Source: Sternotherus odoratus (taxonomy: Eukaryota > Chordata > Testudines > Kinosternidae). Taken from it: 64,000 nt of DNA. How positions within the stretch are numbered: the first letter of the stretch is position 1; each line of letters begins with the position of its first letter. The notes under the pieces were generated by a model, which searched no databases, was not told the DNA's origin, and worked only from the letters and a program-made list of their open reading frames with translations. The stretch is taken from assembly GCA_032164245.1 (NCBI GenBank), contig JAVMKO010000004.1, forward strand, positions 30,171,626 to 30,235,625. The letters run 5' to 3'. Shown here piece by piece: positions 11,433 to 23,773 of the stretch. The position numbers were made by a program, and so were the translations under genes.

Positions 11433-13147
11433 CAGAGGTGAAAGTAAGGCGGTATGGGCCGGTACGCTGTACCGGTAAAAATCCTGTCCGGCCCCTACCG
11501 CCTTACTTTAAAGTGCCGCTGGGGCAGCGCTTTAAAAGACCCAGCTTAAAGCGCTGTAACAGCAGTGCTTTAACATTGCTGCTTTTTTTGTGCCCCCTCC
11601 CCCGCATCTGCAGCCCTGCCAGGTCCCTTCAAAGCGGCAAAAGGACCCTGCTTAAAGCGCTGACGCAGCAGTGCTTTAACCTCCCTGCACTTTCTGCGCC
11701 ATCCCCCACCCCCCTTGCCGTGGGGGCAAAAGGAGCAGCTACCCAGCCCCAGGGGGGGGCGGGGGGTCGTGCAGAAGGGACAGGGAGGATAAAGCGCTGC
11801 CACAGCAGCGCTTTAAGCAGGGTCCTTTTGCCACTTTGAAGGACCCTGCTTTAGCATTTCTGCCCCTTTTGCGTTCCCCGTTGGCAGCCCTGCCAGTAGG
11901 GACTTGGCAGGGCTGCAGATGGGAGGGGTTCAAGAAGAGCAGCAACGTTAAAGTGCTGCTGTGACAGCGCTTTAAGCCGGGTCCTTTAAAGTGCTGCCGC
12001 AGCAGCGCTTTAAGGTCCCTCTCCCTTTCACTCCCTCCCCCCCCCCCCCCAGCTGCTGACGGGGGAGAGGGGCAAAAGAAACAGCTAACCAGCTCCTGGT
12101 GGGGGGAGGAGGAACTGCTGATTTCCCTAGCTCTGCCCCTTCCTTCTGGGGCCCCGCCCCTTCTGGGGAAGCTGGGGGGGGGGGGAGGGATACTGGTAAG
12201 TCAAAAGTTTTACTTTCACCCCTTGTAACGGCGTCGGTCACTCACCCGGCGGCGCCCCCGTCTGGTCATCTCAGGAATTAGCTCTTTTTGACGCTGGAGC
12301 GCCCTCTGCCGGACGACGTCCGCTTCTCCACACTGGCCCCGTGTCCCTCCCGGACCCCGGGGCCCCTTGCTGAGGGTGCTGCACCCCGGCAGTACCCCCC
12401 TTGTCTCAGGGTCTCCCCTCCCTGGGGAACCCAACACCCACTATCCCCAACTTGCCTCAGATATGGCCACTGCCAGTCACCACTGCCTCAGTCTCTCTGA
12501 GGCTGACTGCAGTCTCATGGCTATTCATCACCGGCAAGAAGGGGTTTGCCTGCTGCTCCTAACCAGCCCAGGGCTGCCCCCTTGCAACCCCCAGTACCCC
12601 GTGGGTCGGGCCTTCCCTAGGCTCAGCAAGCTGGGGCCCTCTCTCTAGAGCTAGTCGCTCCCTGGCTCCCAGCTGCCTTGCCCTCGCCCTGTCCCAGTCT
12701 GGGTCCTCTGATAAAGGCTCCCTGCAGCCAGGCCCTGTCTCCCTCGGATTACAGAGGAGACTGCCCCCTTGCAATCCCCAGTACCCCGTGGGTAGGGCCT
12801 TCCCTAGGCTCAGCAAGCTGGGGCCCTCTCCCTAGAGCTCAGGCTCCCTGGCTCCCAGCTGCCTCACCCACGCCCTGTCCCAGTCCGGGTACTTTGCAGC
12901 CAGGCCCTGTCTCCTGCTGCCTACAGAGTAGACTGACCTCAGAGTCCTCCCCTTTCTCCTTTTCTCTCTCTCCCTAACTCCTGCCTCCCAGGCTTTTATA
13001 CAGCCTGGAATGTTTGGGGCGTGGCCACACAGCTGAGCCTGCTTTCCACTTAAGCCTGCTAGCAGGCTCAGCCAGCTACAAACCCTATTTCCAGGGCTAT
13101 TCCAGCCCTGTCCGGCAGGGAGCGGGTATCACCCCGCTACACCCCTG
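11433..13147 (+). mobile_element. hAT-like MITE interrupted by a solo LTR
   Basis: The left end cagaggtgaaagtaa and right end ttactttcacccctg are terminal inverted repeats. The 8-bp flanks tacagaaa (11425-11432) and tacagaag (13148-13155) match at seven of eight positions, the hAT signature. The body is built from repeated 'cagcgctttaa' and 'ttaaagcgctg' motifs, giving many short palindromes. The LTR at 12224-13141 is inserted six bases before the right end and duplicated cccct, so the MITE was there first. Without the LTR the element is about 790 bp and has no transposase. Confidence 0.85.
12224..13141 (-). mobile_element. Solo LTR, family A, copy 2, nested
   Basis: Ends are tgtaacggcg and accccgctaca, flanked by identical cccct (12219-12223 and 13142-13146), a 5-bp TSD. 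A TATA box (gtataaaag) on the minus strand at about 12993-13001 sets the orientation. It is about 330 bp longer than copy 1. Part of the excess is an internal direct duplication with a period near 187 bp: 'cttgcaa(c/t)ccccagtaccccgtg' begins at 12581 and again at 12768. Open frames here are not genes. Confidence 0.88.
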
Positions 13148-13156
13148 TACAGAAGT

Positions 13157-13785
13157 TTGCAATGCCTCTCTACCATGCACATTGGCCAAAACGGACAGTC
13201 TCTATGCAAAAGAATAAATGGACACAAATCTGACATCAGGAATCATAACATTCAAAAACCAGTAGGAGAATACTTCAGTCTCTCTGGTCACTCAGTAACA
13301 GACCTAAAAGTGGCAATTCTTCAACAATTTTATTTCAAAAACAGAGTCCAATGAGAAACTGATGAACTGGAATTAATTTGCAAGCTGGATATCATTAAAT
13401 TAGGCATGAATAACAACAGGGAGTGCCTGGGTCATTACACAAACTGAAATCTATTTCCCCGTGTTAATTTTCCTCTACTGTTACATCTTCTTGTCAACTG
13501 TTTGAAATGGACCATCCTGATTATCATTACAAAAAGGGTTTTTTTTCCCTCCTGCTGATAAGAGCCCACCTTAACTGATTAGTTTCTTAGAGTTGGTATG
13601 GCAGCCTCCCAACCTTTTCATGTTCTCTCTCTCTCTATTTATATATATATATATACACACACACATACATACCTACTGTATATCTTCCACTCTATGCATC
13701 TGATGAAGTGGGTTTTAGCCCATGAAAGCTTATGCCCAAATAAATTTACTAGTCTCTATGGTGCCACAAGTAATCCTCATTCATT
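13157..13785 (+). pseudogene. Penelope-like element, GIY-YIG C-terminus and 3' tail
   Basis: The start encodes the distal part of a GIY-YIG endonuclease of the Penelope type: MHIGQNGQSLCKRINGHKSD, continuing to PVGEYFSLSGHSVTDLKVAI. In EN(+) Penelope elements this nuclease follows the RT and nicks target DNA. The RT and the first half of the nuclease are missing (5' truncation). The 3' tail holds a TA/CA microsatellite (about 13630-13668) and the conserved 'gatgaagtgggttttagccc' hairpin segment also found near 17.6, 37.6 and 38.4 kb. It ends near 'ggtgccacaagtaatcctc'. Confidence 0.8.
13700..13735 (+). ncRNA. Hammerhead-ribozyme-like motif in the Penelope tail
   Basis: CTGATGA (13700-13706) is followed by a stem-loop (gtggg...cccat), then GAAA (13724-13727), then GC-TTAT-GC, a very short third stem. 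That is the order of a minimal type I hammerhead, which Penelope-like elements are known to encode. Against activity: one extra A follows CTGATGA, the base expected to be U after the third stem is C here, and stem I was not established. It is a decayed or candidate motif, not a demonstrated ribozyme. Confidence 0.4.
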
Positions 13786-14034
13786 TTCCAGCAGTTACTA
13801 TTTTATCTCAGATGCCACTGTATATCTAATGCTGCGGTGTGGAAACTCTTGATAATGAAGAATTTTATTGGCGGCCACTATATAAATCAGACATGTGTAA
13901 AGCACTATTTACCTTCTCTAGTATGCAGTACCAAAATTAATGCAATGTTTTTTAAAACGCTGTCATTACTGAGCAATTTAAGGATCAAAATGGTGATTTT
14001 TGTCTAATGACATTCTACTGTGGGTTGCCTACTC

Positions 14035-14245
14035 ACTAGTGCACCTAACTGGTGTTTGTGAGACGTGGGTTCTAGTCCTAGCTATGCTACTAGGTGATGT
14101 TGAGCAAGTCACTTTACTACCCTCTGCCTCAATTTCCCCATCCATAAAATGGGAATCAACATTCTGATCTTTTTTATGGGAGTATGTAAAGTGCTTTGAG
14201 ATCTACTGATGAAAAAACACTATATAATAACTAGCACTTACTTAT
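14035..14245 (+). repeat. MIR (CORE-SINE) copy
   Basis: It shows the MIR order: 'gggttctagtcctagct', 'gagcaagtcacttta', 'cctcaatttccccatc', 'ataaaatgggaat', 'gtaaagtgctttgagatcta'. MIRs are old tRNA-derived SINEs shared across amniotes. This copy is well preserved through the 3' part. Confidence 0.85.
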
Positions 14246-17200
14246 ATCCACTGTATTTAGCATGTGCTTATTGCTTGGGATGTAGGTGAATTTAAAAACG
14301 TGCTTTTACCAACCCCAAAACTGGAATTTTGTGGCTTAGCTTCCAAGACATATTTTGCACAAAGGTTAACTTGACAAGAGTGAACAGTTACAGAAAAAGC
14401 AATTTACATGTCCAGCAATTTCTGTATGTATCCTATTATTGTTTTTGTTGTATTTAATGAACTAGGTATCTTAGGGGATGAACGATGCAATAGAGAACCT
14501 TTCCTCTCTAGGTTACTCTTCAGTTATGGCCCATGTTAGCTGTGGGTTTAGCTCAGTTCCATGGCATTTTTATTAGCAGCCTGTGCAGAGGCCGAGAAAT
14601 CAATGAACATACCACTCATCCCTAGCATTAGCCTCTACAGGTCACGATTACATGTGCTCATTTTGCAGTCTGACAAGCTCAAAAGCTATCCAATGAGTAG
14701 AGTTTCTGAGGGATCAGGTGAGAGCACCCACAGCCAGTGAGAGTATATTTTTGTCTCAAAGGTCTCATGGCTGCCAGAATTAGTTATCCCATTTCGGAGA
14801 TGATCCATCCACTTAATACTAATTTGGGCCCGAGTTTCCTTTCTATGTTGGCTGAGTTTGGCATTCCTGACTTTTCAGGTTCTAGGAACGGAAAGTGTTG
14901 CAAACACCTTTTGAAAATGCAGTACTACAATTTACAAGAGGAAGAATCTTTAAATCAGGCTGTTATTTATGGAAAAAGCAGCACCATTCTACTTTGAACT
15001 TGTTTGCTCCAAAAGAGAATATAAAAAATTGAAGGCACATCTCAACTTTGGGCACTCACCTTTGGGCATAGAACTTTCAAGATCCAAGTGCTGGGTTTGC
15101 ATACGTTTAACTTTGACTGGAAGTGATTGCCGAAGTAATGAAAGACAGAAGAAGTCTGTTGAAGTAAACTATCAGCTTCTTAATAGGGTGCAAGTTTTGG
15201 TTCAAGTAAGCAATTTTCTATCACGATGAAATATAAAATAATTCGTACTCCTAGAAAGGATAGATGTATTGAATATTTCATATCTGTTGTACATTATGCA
15301 TTTGACAGCAATTAATCATTTTATCTATAAATATAGAAACATTACAATGATGAAGTTAACCAGCCATAAATTCTTGCTAGTCTATGGTTTTGTTTGGATT
15401 TTTTTCTTTAATTGAATTTGGCTATTCTTCACAGAACTAAATGTTGGCATGTATATGTACCAAAGAGTACGATGCCAGCTACAGGCTTCACTACAGCAAA
15501 GACTTTGCTTTGCTTTCCATCAGCATATGCTAGCTTAAGATCAGCTTTGATTCATCCTGCTTTTACCTGAGCTTGGTATCAATCCCAGGGTGGAGCAGTC
15601 CACTCTCCCAGTATGCTAGGATCTGGAAATATGCTGCCTAATACTCAGGATTCCATTTTCAAGCTGATATGGGTACCAAGAAAGTACTTCAACCTAGTAA
15701 ATCATGGTAGTTCAGACGAGTGGGGAATTTGCTTTCAATTTTCAAAATGACACAAGCAAAGCTAGAATACAAGTGGAAAAGATCTTTCCCCAATGAGAAC
15801 CTAATGGAAAAAGATGCTTTTCAGTGTTTTTGTTGAACTAATCTATATCTGACTTCTTTTTGCATTTATGATTACTCCTTTCTGGCACTCATAGCCCAGA
15901 AGAAGAAAAGATTAACAAAATAAAACTCCCTTAATAACTCATCCAACACAGCTTCAGTCAGCCCTGAAGTCATCACCTTGTCAAATATCTCCTCTCCTTC
16001 ATTTATGAAATCCCAGGATCCATAGGGCCAAAGTAAAATTCTTTAAACGGTGCTCACAAAATATAAATGAGGTCACAAACAGATAATTGTGTATTCAGAT
16101 TACACAGTTACATGTGCAAATGCTTTATTTTTGAAAAACTGGCCCACAGATTGTAGCTTTGATCCTTCCAATCCCTTGCAAATTTTGAACCCTGCTGTCA
16201 GATCTCAGAAATTTGTAGGTGGGGTGTTAATGGATTTAAACACTGACCTGAGCACATGGATCAAAGAACATAAACTCTGGAGAAGTTTATGTGACAGACA
16301 CCAATACTTTGGGGGAAATTGTATATATTGTTCACCGAAAACTTTGTCTCTCAGCGATCAGTATTTTCAAATCATGAAGGTTTTTATTCTGAAGCTGACC
16401 ATCTGCAACAATCTGGTCAATTGTTCTTGTAGTTTGAATGGCCATGAGTTTCTCTGCCGCTGAGGCAAAAATGACCAATGAAACCTTGCAAGGGGGCATT
16501 TCCAGTATCCTTTGCATTGTGTCAAATGCAGAATTGGTGTATGGAACATTCAAATATTACCTGAAATAGCTAAATACATTTTCCTCGAAAAGCAAAGGAT
16601 ATTCAAAGCTGAATCAGGCAATCACCACCATCTGCACTGATCTGGTTTTGGCAGCTTTCTTGATATGGTCGTATTACTGGAAGATCAACAGATTCTGAAG
16701 CATGTGTACCAACGATGCTTCTACATGGCTGATGATCACCTGGTGCTAAAGCTTTGGTGGCACAATAAGATTGCCAGTGATGGTAAGAAACTGAATTTCC
16801 AGGCAGGTTACCTTAAAGACATAGCCAGCAATGGATCCACTCGGTCTGCAAGAAGGCCACAGCACTTTGGGATTTGACATGATGAAGCAGCAGCTTTGGA
16901 TTGTCAAATCATGGGTAAAAAATAATAAAATCCTGAGGTTCTCTTGCATTGTACATTGAAACAGTTAGTTTCCCCTGTTGCTTTTGTACAACAAAAAGAA
17001 AAAGAAAAACATGTTAAGAATATAAAAACTGGATTTTACACTCTCAAAAAATTGGTCAAAGAACTCAGAGAAAAGAGGAACTACTTTTGGATTTTATAGA
17101 TTTCCTGAATATAAGACATTGCTAATCTTGCATTTCTAGCCGAGGGAAAACTCCCATTGCAGTAAGGTGCATTTTGCCAAAATCAGAACTGAAAATGACC

Positions 17201-17577
17201 TGATCAGATCTCCCGACGGCATACATCTCTTTGGAAGGATGAATGTGCATATCCAGAATGGAAACCATTTTAAAAAACATTATTTTATACTGTCCTTTAA
17301 TTTTGTGTAAATGGAATGAAGACTGTATGAAAGGAATAGTTTGATCAGAATTTAGTGTACACTATAATGTATAAGTACCTGACTTGAAGATGAAGATGTT
17401 GATATGCATTCCTCAAATTTAAGAGCTGAATGAATTGGAAAGCTAGTTACTGTATTTCACTGCAAAGCAACCAGGCATTCATCTAGTTTCTTGCTTGGGG
17501 CATTCCAAGTTACAAAATTAATGCCACAATCTTGGGCATATCTCCTTGATTTACTTCTGCAACAAAAATATTGTAAA
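14246..17577. other. Unassigned non-coding sequence
   Basis: Several frames of 60-124 codons occur (for example around 14.7-15.2 and 16.1-16.95 kb, both strands), but overlapping frames on both strands and absence of recognisable motifs argue against genes. No transposon ends were identified. Confidence 0.4.
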
Positions 17578-19025
17578 TAAGACGAGGAAGACTTTGTAGC
17601 ACCTTAGAGACTAACCAGTTTATTTCAGCATAAGCTTTCGTGGGCTATTGCCCACTTCATCGGATGCGTAGAATAGAACAGAAATAAGATGTATTTATAC
17701 ACACAGGAAAAAAAAGGTTGTACATTAGCATACCAATTCTAAGAGGCTGTTTAATTTGGATGGGCCATTATCAGCAGAAAAAAATACCTTTTGAAATGGA
17801 TCTCTGTGTGACAGGAGATAACAACTATTGAAGGTAAATTAACTAGGGAAATCTAATTAATTAGTGTAATGAGAAAACCATTCACAAGTTCTATTTAGCC
17901 CTTGGTTTATTGTGTCCAATTTGAAAATTAATTCCAGTTCCCCAGTTTCTCGTTGGAGTCTGTTTTCGAAGTTTTTCTGTTTTAAAATTGACACCATCAA
18001 GTCTTTAATGGAATGGCCAGGAAGACTGAAGTGTTCTCCTACTGGTTTTTGAAGGTTATGATTCCCAATGTCAGATTTGTGTCAGTGTCAATTTATTCTT
18101 TTGCATAGAGACTGTCTGGTTTGGCCAATGTACATAGCAGAGGGGCATTGCTGGGACATGATGGCATATATCACATTGGTCAATGTGCAGGTGAATGAAC
18201 CTCTGATCGTGTGGCTGATGTGATTAGGTCCTATGATGGTGTCAGTTGAATGGATATGAGGACAGAGTTGGCATCGGGATTTGTTACAAGTTAGTTAGTT
18301 ACAAGGGATTTGTTACATGGGTTAGTGTTTTTGTTGTATGGTGTGCGGTTGCTGGTGAGTATTTGTTTCAGGTTGGGGGGGCTGTCTGTAAGCGAGGACT
18401 GGTCTGTCTCCCAAGAGCTGTGAGAGTGAGGAATCATCTTTCAGGATAGGTTGTAGGTCTTTGATGATGCATTGGATAGGTTTAAGTTGGGGGCTGAAGG
18501 TGATGACTAATGGGGTTCTGCTTTTGTCTTTCTTGGGTCTGTCCTGTAGTAGGTGGCTTCTGGGTACTCTTCTGGCTCTATCAATCTGTTTTTTCACTTC
18601 CCCAGATGGGCATTGTAGTTTTAGGAATGCTTGGTAGAGATCTTGTAGGTGTTTGTCTCTGTCTGAGGGATTGGAGCAAATGCGGTTGTATCTTAGAGTT
18701 TGGCTGTAGACAATGGATCAAGTGGTGTATCCCGGATGGAAGCTTGAGGTATGTAGCTAAGTATAGCAGTCAGTAGGTTTCCGGTGTAGGGTGGTGTGTA
18801 TGTGGCCATCATTTATTAGCACAGTTGTGTCTAGGAAATGGACCTCTTGTGTGGATTGGTCCAGGCTGAGGGTGATGGTGGGATGGAAATTGTTGAAATC
18901 ATGGTGGAATTCCTCAAGGGCTTCTTTTCCATGGGTCCAGATGATGAAGATGTCCTCAGTATACCGCATTTAGAGTACAGGTATTAGGGGATGAGAGTTA
19001 AGGAAGCGTTATTCTAACTCTGCCA
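17578..19025 (-). pseudogene. Penelope-like element with RT and GIY-YIG remnants
   Basis: Read on the minus strand from about 19.0 kb downward, the first block carries the RT end: YTEDIFIIWTHGKEALEEFH (catalytic YxDD changed to YTED), then VHFLDTTVLINDGHIHTTLH and RKPTDCYT. The next block (18322-18597) matches the RT-to-nuclease linker: VPRSHLLQDRPKKDKSRTPL, then LAYRQPPQPETN. Near 18.1-18.2 kb follow pieces of a GIY-YIG nuclease (a VIYAI segment, then MYIGQTRQSLCKRIN), and the 3' tail ends at about 17578. Frameshifts and stops make it inactive. Penelope elements use this RT plus nuclease for target-primed insertion; telomere-linked relatives lack the nuclease. The 5' part is missing. Confidence 0.85.
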
Positions 19026-20967
19026 TAAAAATTATAGGTAACATTGATCTAACTAAAATGCTTGGCAATGTAAGTTGAAAGACTAAAAATTAAACCAGGA
19101 GACACTTGAGTTATGCTGTGTATAGTAGGAATTTTCAACTTTTAATAAATTATTGTGTCCATATAATTACACACCGTTGGAGAAATTCTCTCTCCTGTTT
19201 TGGCTTCTGTATGCTACTTGCAGTGGCACATAGAAGCCAAAAAAAGCCTGTTAGCCATATAGGGGAGAGTTATAGGAGAGCTGTACACAGGCACCTTTGC
19301 AAGACCCAGGATAGGGCCCGGAGCTAGGAATATGTGGGTAGGGATGGGAGTTCCTAGAATACTTTAAAGCAAGTGGGAGCTGCTCTAAGTTACAGTGTCC
19401 ACCCTATCTGTCTGTGTCTATTGGCTTTTATGCTTCTGTAAATTATGTTACAGGCTGCTGTAAAATTATGCTACCAGCCTCCGGAGCAGCACAGAATAGT
19501 GAGGGGCAGGGGAGGTGCAAGAGCGTCTTAAATTTACCCCCTTCCTAGCCTTGCTTCTTAGAAGCACCAGACAGAATTTCAACCTCTATTTCTTTGTCTT
19601 TTCTTCAGGACACTCCTTAAAATGTAATGAAATATGTGCACACCAATAAAGAAGCCTCTAACTGTTCAACTTCATGCCTAATGTTAATGTTTGATTTTTT
19701 AACAGAGATACTGGCTCTGATCCAAATCCCAAAGCCATTGACTTCACTGGGCTTTGAATAGGCCCATCTGAGCTCTGGTAAATACAACTGGGACTAGGTT
19801 GTAAGGAAGTTACATTTAGGTACCTTTGGAACAACCGGTCAATTGAGTTACGCACTTCTAGCCTATTTCTAACTTCTAGCCTATTTCTAACTAGAATTCT
19901 AATGACTGAGTCCCCCCCTCCCCCAGAATATTCCTTTCATTGTCCTTTTTGTATTTTAAAAAATCAATACTTCTTTAGCCTTTAATCTTTGTTTAATATT
20001 ATATACTGTTAGCCGGGGATTTATTTTGGGCTTTTTTTTGGTGTTATTTTTGGAAAAGAGAAGGTGTCAAACCCAAATTAGGTTTCATAGCAATGCCACT
20101 GCCTAACTGCCTTATTAGTAGCTCTATACAAAGCTATTAATAGCAGGTCCTGGCCTGCAGTTTCCACATCAAAATTGTTACTGTGTAGTGCAACAACCAA
20201 TGGCAATAATAGGTAGCATATTAGTTATTCCACCTCAGAAAAGAACTCACATGATTTATGAGATGCTGAATAATGTATTATTTATTGGTTGCCAGATGGT
20301 TGTGTTGCTCTTTTACCTTTACAGACTCTCAGGAGGTTTTATTTGTTGCCGTTTATTTGTCAGTGTACACACATATATGCTGACACACTACCCAGTAACA
20401 GTTATATGTGACAGATTGAAAACATTGTCTCAGGGTCCTTTAGAGAAGTGGCAGGACAGCTGGGGCTGAAAGGCATGCAGTTTTTGTAAACAGAATATGA
20501 CCTTGCAGTATGAACACTGAAACCTTGATTATCTCCTGGGCTAAGGTCTGACTAATGTTCACCTTTGCCAATACCTTAACCAATATCTTAAATGCATATG
20601 AGCCCGCCTACTTTTGTAAATATTCCACACAAAAGGAGTCAAGTGGAGATAAATTCTCAGAAGTCAGGAAATTCCAAAAGTTAAGGTTAAACTCACAAAC
20701 TAATTCTTCCCTCCTTCTGCATATGCTTTAAAATGGGGACTCCTTATATTCTCCAATATTATGTTTCATCTATATAGAGATATATAAATAAAACAATAAC
20801 ATAAATCATTTTGAAAGCCAACTCCTCAGATGGTGTAAGCTTCATTGACTAACTGAAAAGGTCAGAACTTCAACTGGTGATCTGTTATATTGACCAGCTG
20901 AACATCTAGCTCACAAGATAAAGTAGAATTTTACTGTCTTGTATTTCAGATTTTCCAAACTTTATTA
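19026..20967. other. Unassigned non-coding sequence
   Basis: Near 19715-19775 lies another copy of the short 'ccattgacttcactggg' palindromic repeat. A direct repeat 'acttctagcctatttcta' occurs twice at 19855-19890. No genes are supported. Confidence 0.4.
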
Positions 20968-21560
20968 CAGTAAAACCTCCATTTAACGGACTAATTCGGG
21001 CGAGGGGGTGTCCGTTAAATGAAAAAGTCCGTTATTAAATTAAAAAATTAATTAAAAAAACCCGAGCTGTCGGAGCAGCAGCCCGACTGCCACAGGGTCG
21101 GGGCGGCAGCTCCGCAGCCCGCCCACTGCCGGGACCCGGGTGGCAGCCGGTAGCCTTCAGCCAGCCCGCCGGGATCCCGGCTGCTGGGACCCGGGCGGCA
21201 GCCGGGAGCTGTCAGCCAGCCCACCCGGGTCTGACCCAGGCGGCAGCCGGGAGCTGTCAGCCAGCCCGCCCGGGTCCGACCCAGGCGGCAGCCGGGAGCT
21301 GTCAGCCAGCCCGCCCGGGTCCTGGCTGCTGGGACCCGGGCGGCAGCCGGGAGCGGTCAACCAGCCCGCCCACTGCCTGGACCCAGGCGGCAGCGGGGAG
21401 CCGGCATCCAGCCTGCTGGCTGGCTGGACCCGGGCGGCAGCGGGGAGCCGGCAGCCAGCCCGCGACAAATGGATTTCGGATGCATCAGACTTGCTTAGAA
21501 ATTTTGTCCGTTGCATCCGAAGTCCGTTAAATCGAGGTCCGTTAAATCGAGGGTTTACTG
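20968..21560 (+). mobile_element. Tigger-like MITE, copy 2, complete
   Basis: TA at 20966-20967 and 21561-21562 flanks cagtaaaacctccatttaac at the left and the complement of cagtaaaccctcgatttaac at the right. The left interior keeps 'ggactaattcgggcg' and 'gtgtccgtta' as in copies 1 and 3, but the GC-rich core is a different array with a 45-bp period (units start near 21204, 21249 and 21294). The array encodes a repeated 15-codon frame that is a by-product of the 45-bp period, not a protein gene. Confidence 0.85.
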
Positions 21561-21562
21561 TA

Positions 21563-23773
21563 CACTAGTTCTTTTTGTGTTGACATTTTTTTGCTTTACT
21601 TCTATACACACCTGCACCCACACAGCCTGAACCCAAGCTCTGTATTATGGCAAATCTCCCTTGAAGTTCTGCTTGACTTAAAATAACTTGGTGTAGGCCC
21701 ACACAATCTGATCCAGAACATTTCATATGTAAACAAAAGACCAATTTAGAAGAGAGAGAAAAAAAAAACCATGCTCCCCCCACCAGATATTATTTTTGTA
21801 AAAAAAGGCAACTTAAAAATAACACTATAGATTAGCTACAGTTCATAAACTCACACCAAAGGTCTGAACTGGAAAAGAGAACACACTTTTCCATGTCCTA
21901 ATAATCTCCCACTCCTCTATCACTGGGCATTCACTTCAATGGTCAAGCATTAAGATCCTGGTTAAGCAAGCTACTTAAACACATGCTTAACTTTGAGGAT
22001 GTAAGTAGTTCTGCAAAAGACAATGGACCTTACCCATATGTTAGGTATATGCTTAAGTAGTTTGCTGAATTGGGGCCTGAAGATGCAGGGGTGGGGGTGG
22101 GGTGGTAGGGAGGTGAGGGGAGGTGTAAAAACTTTAAACAAAAGAATAATTTCAATGGTTGGTATTTCAAAGCAGTACCCCAGTTTCTGCAAGGATAATC
22201 CAATCTGCACTCTTTTTAAGGCACGATTCCTATTGATTAAAATGAATTTAAACTGAGAAAGAGCTATCTTAGAAGGCTGAATGCTGCAAGCTTCTTGGAG
22301 GTTAAGCTAAAAACCAAGCACATGTAATGCTTTTATCTCAGCTCTATAGGACTGAAACTACTTGTCAATCACAATTCCGTAAAGTGAAAATGTAAGAGAC
22401 TAGAGAGTTCTGTTTCTAATTTACATGCCAAACCTGCTATCAGCTTCATGTGGGTCCAAGGGCCTTCAGATGGAAATGAAATAACAAGAGACAAACTAAA
22501 CTCAATAAATACCAAATGGAAATGCTCTAAAATACAGTTTGAATAACATATTTCCAATAGCAAAACTCAAGAAATCTTTCAGTTTTCTAAGTGAGCGAGA
22601 ACAATCTCTGCAATTCTCAATCCCATTTGAGTTTTGAAAGGGTTATTACAGCGATTACATCAAATCATGCTATTATTCTTCCATTTTGCTGTGATGAATG
22701 CATGTAATTTGTATCCAGAAATGCCTTGATATGTTAAGCTTCAAAGATTATTGGCAAAGTACTTGGGATCATACATGCCAGCTTCCCGTTTCAATCTGCT
22801 GGGCCAGATTCATCCCAGTGTAACTTTCTTAACTTCAAATGGAGTTACAACAAGGGTGAATTTGATCCTTTTTGTTTTGGCAATCTTACAACATCAGGAA
22901 CCTGATCCTACAAACTGAATTGTGACCGAGCAAGCAGTGTAAATCAGGCCCTTGTAATAGTAAAAACAAACAAACAAACAAACCAGGAAGTAATTTATGT
23001 TTTAAATGTACAAGGTTAGCGAGGGAATGAGCCTATCAGGGTTTTCCATTCACTTCAGTGGGAGCAGAATTGAGTCCTAGAAGATGACTTTGCAAGGAAA
23101 AATCTCCAAACCATTCACAAATAGCCCATTAGGTAATTTTACTGAAGTCTTTTTACAACGAGATAGCATTGTTAGGTCTGCCAATTTAGCAAAACGCTAG
23201 TTTATATATACCACAGTAGCAATCATTTATGGGCATCTAATTCTCTCACCTGTGGTTTCAGACAATCCAGTTTCTTATTTCACAGTGGCTTTTTTTGTCA
23301 AATATCACTATGGGATTGTTAGTGCAAAGTACAAATGATGGGCAGTCCCTCATTCTCAAACAGCAGTTTCCTGAACAGCAGTAGCTCAGCTGGATATTTT
23401 GCAAATGAAGCAAGCATAGTGTTTGCAGTTCGGTGCCTTTGATGCTGATGATGTTTGCTGTAAAACACTGATAGTATTCCGGGGGCAATTACAAAAATAT
23501 CAAGCAGTTAAAGCTCTTTTTCATCTGACAAACCAGAAAGTGAGGGATTAGTATACCCCAGGAAATCCTGAGAAACAAAAGCTTTGTATTTGTTTCAAGA
23601 GACATTCATCTCTGTCAAACCACCCGGAAAGGCAACTTTCTGCATTTATGATTTAAGATTGGTGGGAATTATGAACAGCAATACCCTGCCAGTAAAGTTA
23701 TCTATCATGTACTACAGAATAAAACCATCAGTCTCAGTTCACTCATGATGAAAAGAGCACTTTCATTACTCTC
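21563..23773. other. Unassigned non-coding sequence
   Basis: It contains a (CAAA)n tract near 22968-22983 and a 'gggccagattcatcccagtg' palindromic-repeat fragment near 22801-22870. No exon or intact transposon was recognised. Confidence 0.4.

Noticed and set aside
13630..13668. TA/CA tract as an independent locus of interest
   Set aside because: It lies within the Penelope 3' region and appears to be an ordinary microsatellite.
16089..16950. Overlapping frames on both strands that look protein-like in places
   Set aside because: No family recognised, interrupted by stops, and both strands are open. A processed pseudogene is possible but cannot be supported without a search.
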